From: Aegilops tauschii subsp. strangulata
Lineage: Eukaryota > Streptophyta > Magnoliopsida > Poales > Poaceae
Direction of reading: 5' to 3'
NCBI RefSeq assembly: GCF_002575655.3
Contig: NC_053035.3
Coordinates: forward strand, 89,305,322 to 89,369,321
DNA: 64,000 nt
The notes beneath the pieces are model-generated. The model saw nothing but the letters and a program-made list of their open reading frames with translations. It was not told where the DNA came from and searched no databases. Every line of letters begins with the position of its first letter. Position 1 is the first letter of the stretch. Below, piece by piece: positions 22,050 to 32,683 of the stretch. A program made the position numbers and the translations under genes.

Positions 22050-23540
22050 CTAGGCATATGTTAAACGGACATACCTCTTTGAAGGTTTTGGGAGTTCTAT
22101 GTTGCTCCCGGTCCTCTTCCATTTTGAACGGCTATCCTGCGTAGGGGCCGCCCTTGAAGGATTATGGCCTGCCGAGCGCCGATCCTGTGAAATACATTTA
22201 GTATAAGGGATAATGGAGTGCGCAGGAACTTCTCTAGAAAAGACTCTTCGAATACTTACAATGGAGTATGGGTAGGGGCGGGGGTAGTCGGCTATAATAG
22301 CCACCTCCGAACCGTCAAGGCTCGCCTGATAGAATACCCCGTCGTCGAACTCTATGTATATCTCCGGATCCTCGCAGAAGTCGGGCTCTTCCTCGCGGTT
22401 GTAATTCTCTGGCTGTGGGGAATCCATGCCGATAAAAGGCAAGTTGGTTAGCATATAAGTATGGTATTAAAGGCCAGACTAATAATCGGAGTCTTACCCA
22501 TTTGACGGGATAGTACATGGAGTAGCCTTCTCGGTAGTTTAAATGGAGGAAGTCGTCCTTTTCGCCCTTGTATAGATCGGCCAAAATCGCAGCCAGTTCG
22601 GCTGCAGTATCCGGACCCTTGCGCCTGTCTCGAGACGTGTCATCCTCTCCGTTGTAACACCATAAGGGAGTTACTCTGGATTGAAGAGGCTGGACACATC
22701 TTTTTATTGTGATGGCCATAACCTCGACTATTGAGAGCTGGGCATGGACTAATAGTTTGACCTTGCCGACCAATCTTGTTACTTCCGCACTGTCCTCCTC
22801 CTCGCGACTCTGGGGACGCCAGTTAAGGCGCTTCTTTAAGGGAGCACTGGAAAACTCGGGAAGGCCGCGCCGGACTGGATCCGGCAAAGGGACATCATCC
22901 ATGTAGAACCACCCCAAAGACCACTGCGAGTAAATCTCTTTGGGAGTTCCAGGGGGTATCCGGATCTGGCTATACGCCACACTTCGGTGCCACCCTTTTC
23001 AAATATAGAGCCTCCTCGGTGGCGAGGGACCAGGTAGAAGAACTTTTTCCACAGTTCGAAATGAGCCTCGATGCCTAAGAACAACTCGCATAGGGCAATA
23101 AAACATGAGATGTGTAGGATCGAACTTGGGGTGAGCTTGTGCAGTTAGATTCCGTAAAATTCCAAAAGACCCCTCAGGAAGGGATGGATTGGAAATCCTA
23201 GACCCCACAAAAGGAACGACATGAAGCACACCCTCTCCTCCCTATTGGGGTTGGGGAAATTTTCAGCCATCATGTCGTTGCTGATTGAGGCTAATCCTGC
23301 TCGAACGGAGACCAGATCTGCGGGGGAAGATATCCCTGCTTCTAGAGTCGACTCAGCTGAAGGTGGGGCATGGAGCAGCTTTGCCAATCCCTCTCTTGAG
23401 GGCCATGAGGACGCGAGCAAGAGCTTGGGGCGTTGGACATGATTGGAAGCTTTTTTGTGGCTAATCTTGACGGTTTCCTCTCTTTTGCGCGATGTGAGAT
23501 GGCATGTGGGGATTAACCTCTTTATATAGGTGTCGTCCAA
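22050..23540 (-). pseudogene. Antisense 'putative gypsy type transposon' ORF, frameshifted
   Basis: Minus-strand coding runs over 23540-23145, 23084-22836, 22980-22315 and 22454-22050 in changing frames. Readable parts include VCFMSFLLWGLGFPIHPFLRG, then CELFLGIEAHFELWKKFFYLV, then YSQWSLGWFYMDDVPLPDP. The conserved 'FLxGIxxHFxLWKxxFxL' style matches plant proteins annotated as putative gypsy-type transposon domain (Transposase_28, PF04195). It lies inside the 3' internal region but is transcribed opposite to the element itself. Function of the family is unknown. Related in kind to the split gene at 24.5-42.6 kb. Confidence 0.6.
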
Positions 23541-23743
23541 GCGCGGGGAGGTGCTTATTTACAAAAGTCACAGACCATTCGCATTCGTCTAGTACACAGG
23601 AATCGAGGCGATAGCAGTAAGGGGTCATAAAGACAGAACATGGAGGTCAGTGCAAGATTATCATCAGTCCGAAGTATAAAGAAGAACCCGCCTTGCAAAG
23701 CCGAAGAGATAAAAGCCAGACACTACATCGTCATTGAAGGCAA

Positions 23744-23756
23744 GTTCGGGGGCTAC
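23744..23756 (+). other. Polypurine tract, Fatima-like element
   Basis: gttcgggggctac immediately before the TGAGGG start of the 3' LTR; this would prime plus-strand DNA synthesis. Confidence 0.65.
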
Positions 23757-24230
23757 TGAGGGAGTCCTGGATTAAGGGGTCCTCGGATGTCTGGGCTCTA
23801 TGATGTGGGTCAGCCTGATGGGCCGTGAAGATACAAGGAAGAAGGCCGCCCCCCGTGTCCGGATGGGACTCTCCTTTTCATGGATGGCAAGCTTGGCATC
23901 CGGATCTATAGTTTCCTTCCTGTGTAAACCGACTTTGTACAACCCTAGGCCCCTCCGGTGTATATATAAACCGGAGGGTTTAGTCCGTAGAGGCTATCAG
24001 AATTCATACAGGCTAGACATTTAGGGTTTAGCCATTATGATCTCGAGGTAGATCAACTCTTGTAACCCCTATACTCATCAAAGTCAATCAAGCAGGAAGT
24101 AGCGTTTTACCTCCATCAAGTGGGCCCGAACCTGGGTAAAAATCGTGCCCCTTTGTCTCTTGTTACCATTGATCCTCACACGCACAGTTCCGGACCCCCT
24201 ACCCGAGATCTGCCGGTTTTGACACCGACA
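23757..24230 (+). repeat. Fatima-like 3' LTR, 474 bp
   Basis: Starts TGAGGGAGTCCTGGATTAAG and ends TTTGACACCGACA. The tatatataaacc at about 23961-23972 is a TATA-like element. It aligns along its length with the minus-strand LTR at 21338-21806. Confidence 0.85.
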
Positions 24231-24482
24231 TCCACGCCAAGATAACTACTAAGGGCCTGACCCTTACGACAATCGCGGCAAATATGATACCGACAGGCAA
24301 CCAAAACATGCATAAGGACTAATCATACGAACACTGATGAGTGAACTCTAAGGGGATAAACACGCAACTAAGATTATGCAAAGATATTAGTTTCATGCGA
24401 GCATAAATAAAACGATGTCTAAAGCACAAGACATACATCATGTTTTGTTACGGGACAGCACAGTGGCGAAGATAGTTTAGCG
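24231..24482. other. Downstream region of the split coiled-coil gene
   Basis: AT-rich non-coding DNA between the Fatima-like LTR end and the stop codon of the minus-strand gene; likely its 3' untranslated region. Confidence 0.4.
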
Positions 24483-26305
24483 TCAGCCCTGGCGACCGCG
24501 CGGAGCCGTTGGGACAGAAAGGACCTTGGTAGCAAGTGGAGCAGCCTTCTCCTCAGCAGCAGGAACATCCGTGCCCTCCGGCGGCTTCTTGAAGCCATCA
24601 GCGAGGTCGAGCTCAGGATGACGGCAGGCGATGTTACTCAGAACCATGAAGAGGGCGTTGTGGGCAAGCTTCCGCGATTCAATCACGAAGCAACCGGCCC
24701 TTCCCTCTTCATGCGCTCTCAGCTTGTCGATCACCTCGTTGAAGAAGACCCCTAGCTTGACGCTGGGGAACTCCTGCCTGCTGGCTGAAAAGACTGCCCT
24801 TCCATGCCCATCGCTGCAGTCTGAGCAGTGAGACGCCCGACGATGTCGACCAAGCTCTTGATCCAGAGGTAAACCTGCTCGGAATGATTCTCCAGCTTGT
24901 CCTCTGCATCCTTCCGAAGACGCCTTGCAGTATCCAAGTCTTTTGTCAGCTGCTGTTCGCGGGCTTCGATGGATTCTGCCGAGCTCTCCAAGGTGTCGAT
25001 CCTGGCCTTCAGGTCTTCGATGGTGCCGTTGGCGGTCCTGAGACCTTGACTCTTGGAGGAGAGTTGTGATTGTATATCCTTCAGAAGGATCTCTGCTTTC
25101 CGCGCCTCCTCCTTGAGTGTCGAGACCTCCTTGGCGCCCCCAGCAAGCTCTTCCGTTAGCTTGGTCACCTGTTGGTCGAGGTAAGCCTTGGCAGAAGAAG
25201 CAGGGGCAAGGTCGTCAGCGAGTTTCTTTAGCTGGGTGGAAGAATCAGCAGCAAGGGCATCCAGGCGGCCTTGTGCTTGTCCTCCAGCTCCTTGGTGCAG
25301 TGTTGCATGAGGGATTCAAGGTCATCGTCCTTGGCGCGGAGGGTGGCCTCAAGTTTCTCCTCCCGGGAAGAGATATCCTGCTCCCTGGCATCCAGGAGTG
25401 CCTTGCGCTCCGCCATGCGAGCCTCCTGGGCAATGACATCCTCCCTCGCCATCGAGATTGTCTCCTGCTGCTTCATCAGGCCCTGGAACTGCTTGTCGTG
25501 CCAGTCACGCAGCTCTTTACCTTTGTCCCTCAACTGCTGATCCACCTTGTTGGTGGACTCGCGCTACTCCTTAAGTGCCTGCCATTTCTGCCCATGCCGG
25601 CTCTGCATCTTCTTGATGCCTGCCGCCATGGACTCCATGAAAGACAAGTCCATCGCGACAGCAATAGAGTCATCGACATCCTCGACTCCTTGGTACAACG
25701 ACGCCAAAATGCGCTGAAGCTCCTCGTCAAGTTCCACGCTCGTCACCACGGACAAGCCGGGGGATCCGAGCCCAAGCTGTGCGAGCATCAGCACCAAATG
25801 GCTCGGGGATGGCCGCGAGGCCCCCGCCACAGTACCAAATGAGGGAAGGGGATCCATTCTTTGGAGGGGAACCTTCTCCTCGATCGGTGCCCCCGCCCCT
25901 GGCGCGCTGTTGGGGATCTGCTCCGTCTCCGTCAGGGGCTCATGGGCACCTCCGGTAGCGTGTCCCTGCTCCTCCGCGGCAGCAATCTTGGCAGCTTCAT
26001 CCGCGACATCTCTCCCTATGCCGGCCACTTCTTCCAGCAGCTCAGGTTCTTTGGCCTGAGGAACTGCAAGCGAGGACAACAAGCAAGAGTAAGAAGCAGG
26101 GATATCAGGAAAGCCCTAAGCATGAAGCAAGATGGTAAAAAAAGAAAAAGAGAGTGGGGGAAGGATTACCCGGATGAGTCTGCCGGGTGGAGGCCTCAGT
26201 TTCCCCGGCAACATCAGTTGCCGGGCCATGGTTTCCATCCCCTCCCGCGACACCCGCGACGTCGTCCTGGGCAAGCTCTCCTGTCGAAGCCATTGTCGGG
26301 AGCTC
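24483..26305 (-). pseudogene. 3' part of a split 'putative gypsy type transposon' gene, coiled-coil region
   Basis: Minus-strand exons of a large protein. From 26293 (MASTGELAQDDVAGVAGGDG) coding runs to a donor-like gtaatcc near 26170. A pyrimidine-rich stretch ends in an acceptor cag near 26065, and coding resumes at AKEPELLEEVAGIGRDVADE. A long Lys/Glu/Ala/Leu heptad-rich segment follows (25545-25228 and 25168-24752), clearly coiled-coil. The C-terminus (24734-24483) ends in RGRQG. Frame changes occur near 25560, 25230 and 24750. The upstream part continues at 32138-32683 and 41252-42670, beyond two inserted retrotransposons. No catalytic motif is visible. Confidence 0.6.
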
Positions 26306-26784
26306 TGACGGTGTCCTGGACTAGGGGGTACTCATCATGTCGTCTCCCGATCAGTTGGATTGGGCCGAGGACCCCCATGGCCGTATACTCATGGGCCAGT
26401 TCGGACAGCTGCCGCAGACAAGGAAGATTCCACAAGACTTGGTGGTTAAGACAAGGACTCCTCCCCACAGGCGTATTCGGCTAGGACTCTTGTTATCCTA
26501 GGCCCCTGGTGCATTATATAAACCGAGGCCAGGCTAGTCGATAGATCATACACAACAATCATAATCATAGGCTAGCTTCTAGGGTTTAGCCTCTACGATC
26601 TCGTGGTAGATCAACTCTTGTAATACTCATATCATCAAGATCAATCAAGCAGGAAGTAGGGTATTACCTCCATTGAGAGGGCCCGAACCTGGGTAAACAT
26701 TGTGTCCCACGTCTCCTGTTACCATCGATCCTAGACGCACAGTTCGGGACCCCAACCTGAGATCCGCCGGTTTTGACACCGACA
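26306..26784 (+). repeat. Left (5') LTR of the non-coding element
   Basis: TGACGGTGTCC start, CACCGACA end. The last 250 bases closely match the Fatima-like LTRs (the gatctcg to ccgaca half), while the first half is different sequence. Confidence 0.9.
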
Positions 26785-29700
26785 TTGGTGCTTTCATTGA
26801 GAGTTCCGCTATGTGATCGGCAAAAGGATCAATGGCTCGATTGTAGATCAACTGCGACGTCGGCTTCTTTGTCACCGGCTCGGCTGGTCACCTTGGCTGG
26901 ACCGAGGACTACGCGCTACCTCTGATCGTCATGTTCGGATGAGGGCCTTCATCAACATCAACTCCGATCTGTATCAAGATCATGGAGCAATCATCCAGGG
27001 AGCCCGGGGGCTCAACGTCAACATTGCCCTCGGGCGACCGTGCTGTTTTTCTAGACAGCGAACTTGTATCCGCCGCCACCGCCTTCTCAAGTGTCGTTTT
27101 AACGATTGCTTCAATGGAATTGTGCAAAATTGAGTCTACAACAACCTTGGAAAATTTTGTCGAGTTCCAATGGAAGAATCTCTGGCAATCCGCGATATAC
27201 CGGAGCCCTGTCAAATCTGGACGGGAATCTGGACGAGTTTAGGGCGTGGTGTCCAGCTTCTAGCTCGGACGTCCTTTGGAGGATCCAACCATTGATCGGC
27301 TGCAGAATTCCTATATCTACCACCCCTCAAAATTTCAGCTCGATCTGACCGTCCAAACTTCGGGAACCTTCCGATTAGTGCATCACTTTTCGGATCTGTT
27401 TTCTGTGCGAATACGGATCCGATCCGAATTCATGTTTCTTTATGAACGTTATATTGGACAACCTTTTTAAAGGAATTCTCTTCTAGGATATTGTGCGTCC
27501 TTTTTAAACACGTGCCCATAAAATTTTAAGCCTCCTCTGAGGTCGTCTTCATCATCATGCTGGTGTCAAACTAGTCCGGCAATATTGCTCCAAGGCTGCC
27601 GACCTGCGCTAGACACGTCGTCGCTTTGCTGAGCCGAGCTCAACTTCTTCGAATCATCATCTCGGCAAGCCGAACAAGAGTTCGGCATCGCAAAGGATAA
27701 ATCATCACCAACATCGCCGCCCCACGGATTACACGGAGCGGGCACACCAGCATCGACACACGGTCACTTCATCAAGCCGGCATTGACCGCGTCATGACCT
27801 GCATCGGCAGGGCCGCACTGTTGCTCCTTCAAGCCGGTGTCCATCACGCCGGCCTACTTCGACTCATCGGCTGACATCGAGCCTTCGACATCTCGACTGG
27901 ACCGGCGGCTTCGCCACTTCTTCATCAACCTACTCCAGAGACTTCGGCGTCACTAGCCGACCAGCTCCGTCACGTTAGCTGGGCCGAGGGCTTTGCCTCG
28001 GCGAGCCAACCTTTGCCAGCATCACCATGCCGTCTCTTTATCGCCCATCAGGCAATGGTTGTGCGGATCGAGTCCCAATTTTGGGAATCACCTTTCTTCG
28101 GATTGCTACAACACATAAACCAGGTGCTATTAATCCTAGTATTTTTTGCTTTTTTAGGTTTATTTTTTCCAAGGAATTATTACTCTGGTTTGTCCATCAT
28201 ATGTACACAGGTCTATCAAATGATGGCCGCATTAATGATGGTCGCGTGGTGGTTCGTTCAGTTTCTGTACATAGTCCGGCGAACGCCGCATCCGGAACTC
28301 AGACCGACCTGTGAATTCAGGCTTTGCCACACCTTTACCGCATCACGCCGACGCCCTGCATCAACATTGACTTCAGCGCCAGGACATATTTCTTTTATTA
28401 CTCACTTTGCATAAATTATTTATTATGCAACATTTTTTTATCATTATTATTATTATCTCCGGTTTGCACTATTTTTGTGCACAGGTAAATGATTCAGGTC
28501 GGGCAGTGTTGTCACCTCGGCGTACTGACATACCACGTCACCTCGGCTGGACGGGGGGCTTCATCAACACCTCATTAACCCACGCCGGGGACTTCGGCGG
28601 CCTGCATTGGTCGCGCTATGTCACCACTTCGGAGTGCCGAGCTCTTCGCTCCGCCACCTCAGGACCGGCTTGGGGATGGAATCTTGTCCCGCATCATGCT
28701 CGGACCGCGTCATCAATGCCGAACACATTAACCAGCTAAGTCGCTTTCATGCTCAAAGTTTTAAATTTTTAACTTGTGTTCGGTTCGGCCAAGCACTATA
28801 CTTTTTTGGCAAAAAGTTGTTTGTGAAAAAATTCCTTGTCATAACCTTGTTTGTGACACACAAATTCAAATACCCAGTTCACTTGGGGGCTTCCTTTATG
28901 AAGCCTTTCCTCTTGCAAATTATTACACTTGTACGGCTTCGTTCCTTGTTCGTGTATTACGCCACAATATGCACCATGTTGACTTAAGCGATTTGCAAGC
29001 TGGGTTGCCTCGCTCATGTGTTTATCCCTACGTTCCCGATTGTTCGGCTAGGGAGTAAAGGGAGCACCTCTGCGATTGTCACGATCGGGTCATCCGAGCC
29101 GGACCTCAGACTGGGTGAAGTCGAAAGCTAGCGCTCTTATTTTCAATTATGGTCGGCACACAACAGAACTCATGAGTACAAAAAATCTATTGCACAAGTC
29201 TCATAGTAGCAATGAGCAACCGAAGAAAGGTATCGGTGGGGGTACTATTTTCTTCGAAGATGCTTCTTACATTTTGTCAGTAATATAGCATAAGTTCCCT
29301 GAGCACGCTTTGTCTGTTACAGCCTTATGGCCTGATTGCCTGGTTATCGGAAACACCGTCGATATTCTCGACAGGTGGAGTACATAACACTTTTCGGCCC
29401 TTGACCAAAGAGGGAGAAGCCGACGGTCGGTTAAGACGCGTATAAAGTTCGGGTGAACACAGATATGATATAAGTACTTTGGTACATACAATCATTATAC
29501 ATAAAATTCTTTTACCCAAGTCACTTGGGGGCTCTTAAATTTATATGAGCCGTTTTATAATAAAGTGTTCTTCTTCTTAGTCGTTGCAAAGTTTTCTTTT
29601 AAATTATTTATCACTCCTTTTTTCGACACGAGTGTGTGGTCACTAGCCAGGGAGCCTAATTTCTCTCTCAAACCCGCTAGAGTTTAGTTTGCTAAGCTGG

Positions 29701-31284
29701 CCTAACGAGAAGTACTCCGCCTTCGGGATAGGAGGTTGAAGCCGTAGGCTGACCCGCTTGAGGTCTTGAGATAAGATGTGTCATGATAAAGCATGACAGA
29801 AGCACCTTTTTTTTCTAAGACCAATTTTCGATTTGGCACCGAACACTTGATCTAGTTCGGGCGTCCAGTTTTTACTGAAGTTTTCGGTTTTCCAAGCCTG
29901 TGGCACTTTTAAACTATTTGTGTGTTTCCAGCATTAGTCTCGTAGTGCGGTGCCAGACACCTTTAGGGATTCGGCAAAAACATTCTCGGACATTGCTGTA
30001 TATGCATCGGTTTCGAATTGCGTCTTTGGTCAATAGTTGGGTTGCCTGGCTCTAGTGCTTGGCTCCTACGTTCCGCTTTGTTTGGCTAGGTGCACAATGG
30101 GAGAACCACTGCGATTTTGCTTCCAGCTAACATGGTTAAGCGCCTCAGTGGAGAAAGCCGAAAACTGACTCTCACAATAAGCGTAAACTGGTCAGCGATC
30201 CGATGACTGTGTTAAATGACGGGCCGTTCATAATATTGGCCAAAGTGTTTACGGCTTGACGTCGACTGTCGCCGAACACTAACCGGAGGCTAGTAACTAG
30301 CCTTCCATCTTTAAACTCCTATGACTAAGTGAAAGTTATAAAGCCCGCATATCTGATTGCCTCGTTTCTGCAAACACAACCGCCTCCAGGCACCGAGACG
30401 TCGGCTAAGGGTTGTTTTGTTAAGTGCGGAAACACCCTGCGTAGTATCTACCAAGGGGTAGAAGCCGACGATGGGCCACTTTCAACTGATAAACGGTCGC
30501 AATGGAGTCAAAATAATGATGTAAAGTACTTGGATACATAGAATCATTACACATAATCTGTGATTTTACTCTGGATATCGATCCTTAATTCGGCCACCCG
30601 TGCCCACATTACGGCTCGGGGGCTACTGGGCTTTGCGCTCATTATTTACAAATATTAAAGGGGCACATCGATCCCCTGATCTGGTGTTGCCACCCGACCA
30701 GTGTCTCGGGGGCTACTGCATTGCCTATTCAATGCAGAAAATCCAAAGGGCTCAGTGTTCGGCTTGATCGAACTATGGGAAAGCGCATCTTCGGACAACA
30801 ATAAGTACCATCTGGACCCATCTGGCATCAAGCTAATATATCACGGCGACTTCTCACGACCCTCTCTCAGGGGCCCGTCCGCTGATCTTTATTATATATT
30901 ACACTGCATTTCTATTCCTACGTATGCTGCCGAGCTAGGAGTTGATCCTCAGATCGATTTCGCAAATCGACCTGAGTCTCAGGAGCTACAAGGATCAGCA
31001 GTTTTATGTTTTCCTTCAGGTGCATCTCGGCTTTTAGACCGACACACACCTTGAGGGCTACTGGATATACATATACTGGCTATATATCTCGGCAGAGAAT
31101 AAATTGCACCAATCAAAAATATTCACAAAAAATCAGCCCGCTGTCGGTTGGTGCATCACCTCGGAAGCAGTCCGGCGTAAAGCTCGGGCGCTAGTGGCTG
31201 GCTCCATAGAGGGCATTTCCGGCATTAAGCTCAGCTAAACTCCTTCAACTTTTTTGAACCAAGGTGATCTATGACACCTCGAAT

Positions 31285-31400
31285 ATAGTCCGGCGTTGGA
31301 GCTCGGATACAGTCCGGCGTTGGAGCTTGGACACAGTCCGGCATTGGTGCTTGGCTGCAAAGGATACCTCAAATGCAGTCCGGCATTGGGGTTCGGATGC
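31285..31400. repeat. 24-bp tandem repeat
   Basis: Units beginning a(t/c)agtccggc(g/a)ttgg start at 31285, 31309 and 31333, with a fourth, displaced copy at 31376. Confidence 0.8.
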
Positions 31401-31644
31401 AAGAGGACACCGCCGCACGGGAACAACTTCAAACCCGAGGCGTGGCATAACAATAACAAGGCATTGATAAAGGCCGAAGACTTAAAGGGCTCCTCGGATA
31501 CCCGACGTACAAACTCGTTAGATTTAGCTCGACAATCCTCAAGACAGATGATGGGAAAGTTTGTTGAACCAGTTTTCAAGACCGACGACCGAAGATGAAG
31601 AATAGTTCGGAAGAATCGAGGAGCATCCCTAACTTGAAGACCGG

Positions 31645-31657
31645 TTCAGGGGGCTAC
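31645..31657 (+). other. Polypurine tract of the non-coding element
   Basis: ttcagggggctac directly before the TGACAG start of the right LTR; nearly the same as the tract of the Fatima-like element at 23744. Confidence 0.65.
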
Positions 31658-32137
31658 TGACAGTGTCCTGGACTAGGGGGTCCTCATCACGTCGTCTCCC
31701 GATCAGTTGGATTGGGCCGAGGACCCCCATGGCCATATACTCATGGGCCAGTTCAGACAGCTGCCGCATACAAGGAAGATTCCACAAGACTTGGTGGTCA
31801 AGACAAGGACTCCTCCCCACCGGTGTATTCGGCTAGGACTCTTGTTATCCTAGGCCTCTGGTGCATTATATAAACCGAGGCCAGGCTAGTCGATAGATCA
31901 TGCACAACAATCATAATCATAGGCTAGCTTCTAGGGTTTAGCCTCTACGATCTCGTGGTAGATCAACTCTTGTAATACTCATATCATCAAGATCAATCAA
32001 GCAGGAAGTAGGGTATTACCTCCATTGAGAGGGCCCGAACCTGGGTAAACATTGTGTCCCCCGTCTCCTGTTACCATCGATCCTAGACGCACAGTTCGGG
32101 ACCCCCTACCCGAGATCCGCCGGTTTTGACACCGACA
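31658..32137 (+). repeat. Right (3') LTR of the non-coding element
   Basis: 480 bp, TGACAGTGTCC start, CACCGACA end. Matches the left LTR throughout, with scattered substitutions and one small indel near its end. Confidence 0.9.
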
Positions 32138-32683
32138 GGCTCCTCGACTCGATCAACGAGCGGAGTTGGTCCTTCCTGGAAGGGCTCATCCTGGGTCTCC
32201 TCTCCTCCTCCTCCAGCCAAGGAGGTTGGGAGCTCTCCTGTCGTCCCCCACCAAAGGGACCAATCCCGTGCTTTCTCGTCGAGGACTGAGCTGGGGGCTT
32301 GGTGGCGGGTCATTTGTGCTGCTCCCCGCCAATCCCGCGCCCTCCACAGTCTTCGACGACTCCGCATGCCTGAGCCATTTTGACCGGTGGATGAGGGTCT
32401 CCGTCCCCTCCTCCTCCTCCCTGTCAGCGGCAGCAAGCAAAAGATCAGTCAACAAAGATAAGCAGGTGTACTGAAACTACTGCAAGAGAAAGGGATTATT
32501 CCTCTCTTACTCCTCGTCAATGAGCCTGGAGCTCAGCTCAAACTCAACGGGCGATGAGGGCGCTCGGCCTCTCTTTTGGGGCGAAGGAACGGGGTTCCCC
32601 AGCAACTTTGGGCTCTGCCGAGGCGCAGGGGACTCCAATGAAGACGAGTCCTGCGAGGATCTCGAGCCGGACTGGGAACTGGA
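32138..32683 (-). pseudogene. Middle part of the split coiled-coil gene
   Basis: Minus-strand coding enters at 32683 as SSQSGSRSSQDSSSLESPAP, in the same frame that leaves the right flank of the copia element at 41252, and runs to 32516. A donor-like GA/GTAAGAG near 32508 and an acceptor-like ctgacag near 32430 suggest an intron. Coding then continues as an acidic/Pro-rich segment (EEEEGTETLIHRSKWLRHAE) with a frame change, reaching the left LTR element at 32138. Ser/Pro-rich and without a known fold. Confidence 0.6.

Larger units (their letters stand above)
21807..24230 (+). mobile_element. Fatima-like element, 3' end only
   Basis: A plus-orientation 3' LTR (23757-24230) is preceded by a polypurine tract and about 1.95 kb of internal DNA that carries an antisense ORF. 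The left side ends abruptly at the LTR of the minus-strand Fatima-like element (21806). The rest of this copy is therefore missing or displaced by that neighbour. Confidence 0.7.
26785..31657 (+). other. Interior of the non-coding element
   Basis: No coding sequence. It contains diverged internal duplications (a segment near 28990-29520 is echoed at about 30040-30560, sharing gggttgcct, tacgttcc and tacata/atcatta phrases). It also holds a 24-bp tandem array at 31285-31400 and two extra polypurine-like cgggggctactg sites. Confidence 0.6.
26306..32137 (+). mobile_element. Complete non-coding LTR retrotransposon (non-autonomous)
   Basis: 5832 bp with two LTRs (26306-26784 and 31658-32137), a primer region (ttggtgctttcattgagag) after the left LTR and a polypurine tract (ttcagggggctac) before the right LTR. 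The flanks agctc (26301-26305) and ggctc (32138-32142) are a 5-bp target duplication with one mismatch. The LTRs differ at about 15 of 480 positions by eye. The 4.9-kb interior has no gag, protease, polymerase or integrase motif; its longest frames are about 130 codons and featureless. It interrupts the minus-strand coiled-coil gene, whose coding sequence resumes on both sides. Confidence 0.9.

Noticed and set aside
25117..25842. 241-codon plus-strand frame
   Set aside because: Opposite strand of the coiled-coil coding region; Leu/His-rich as expected for the complement of Lys/Glu/Gln codons.
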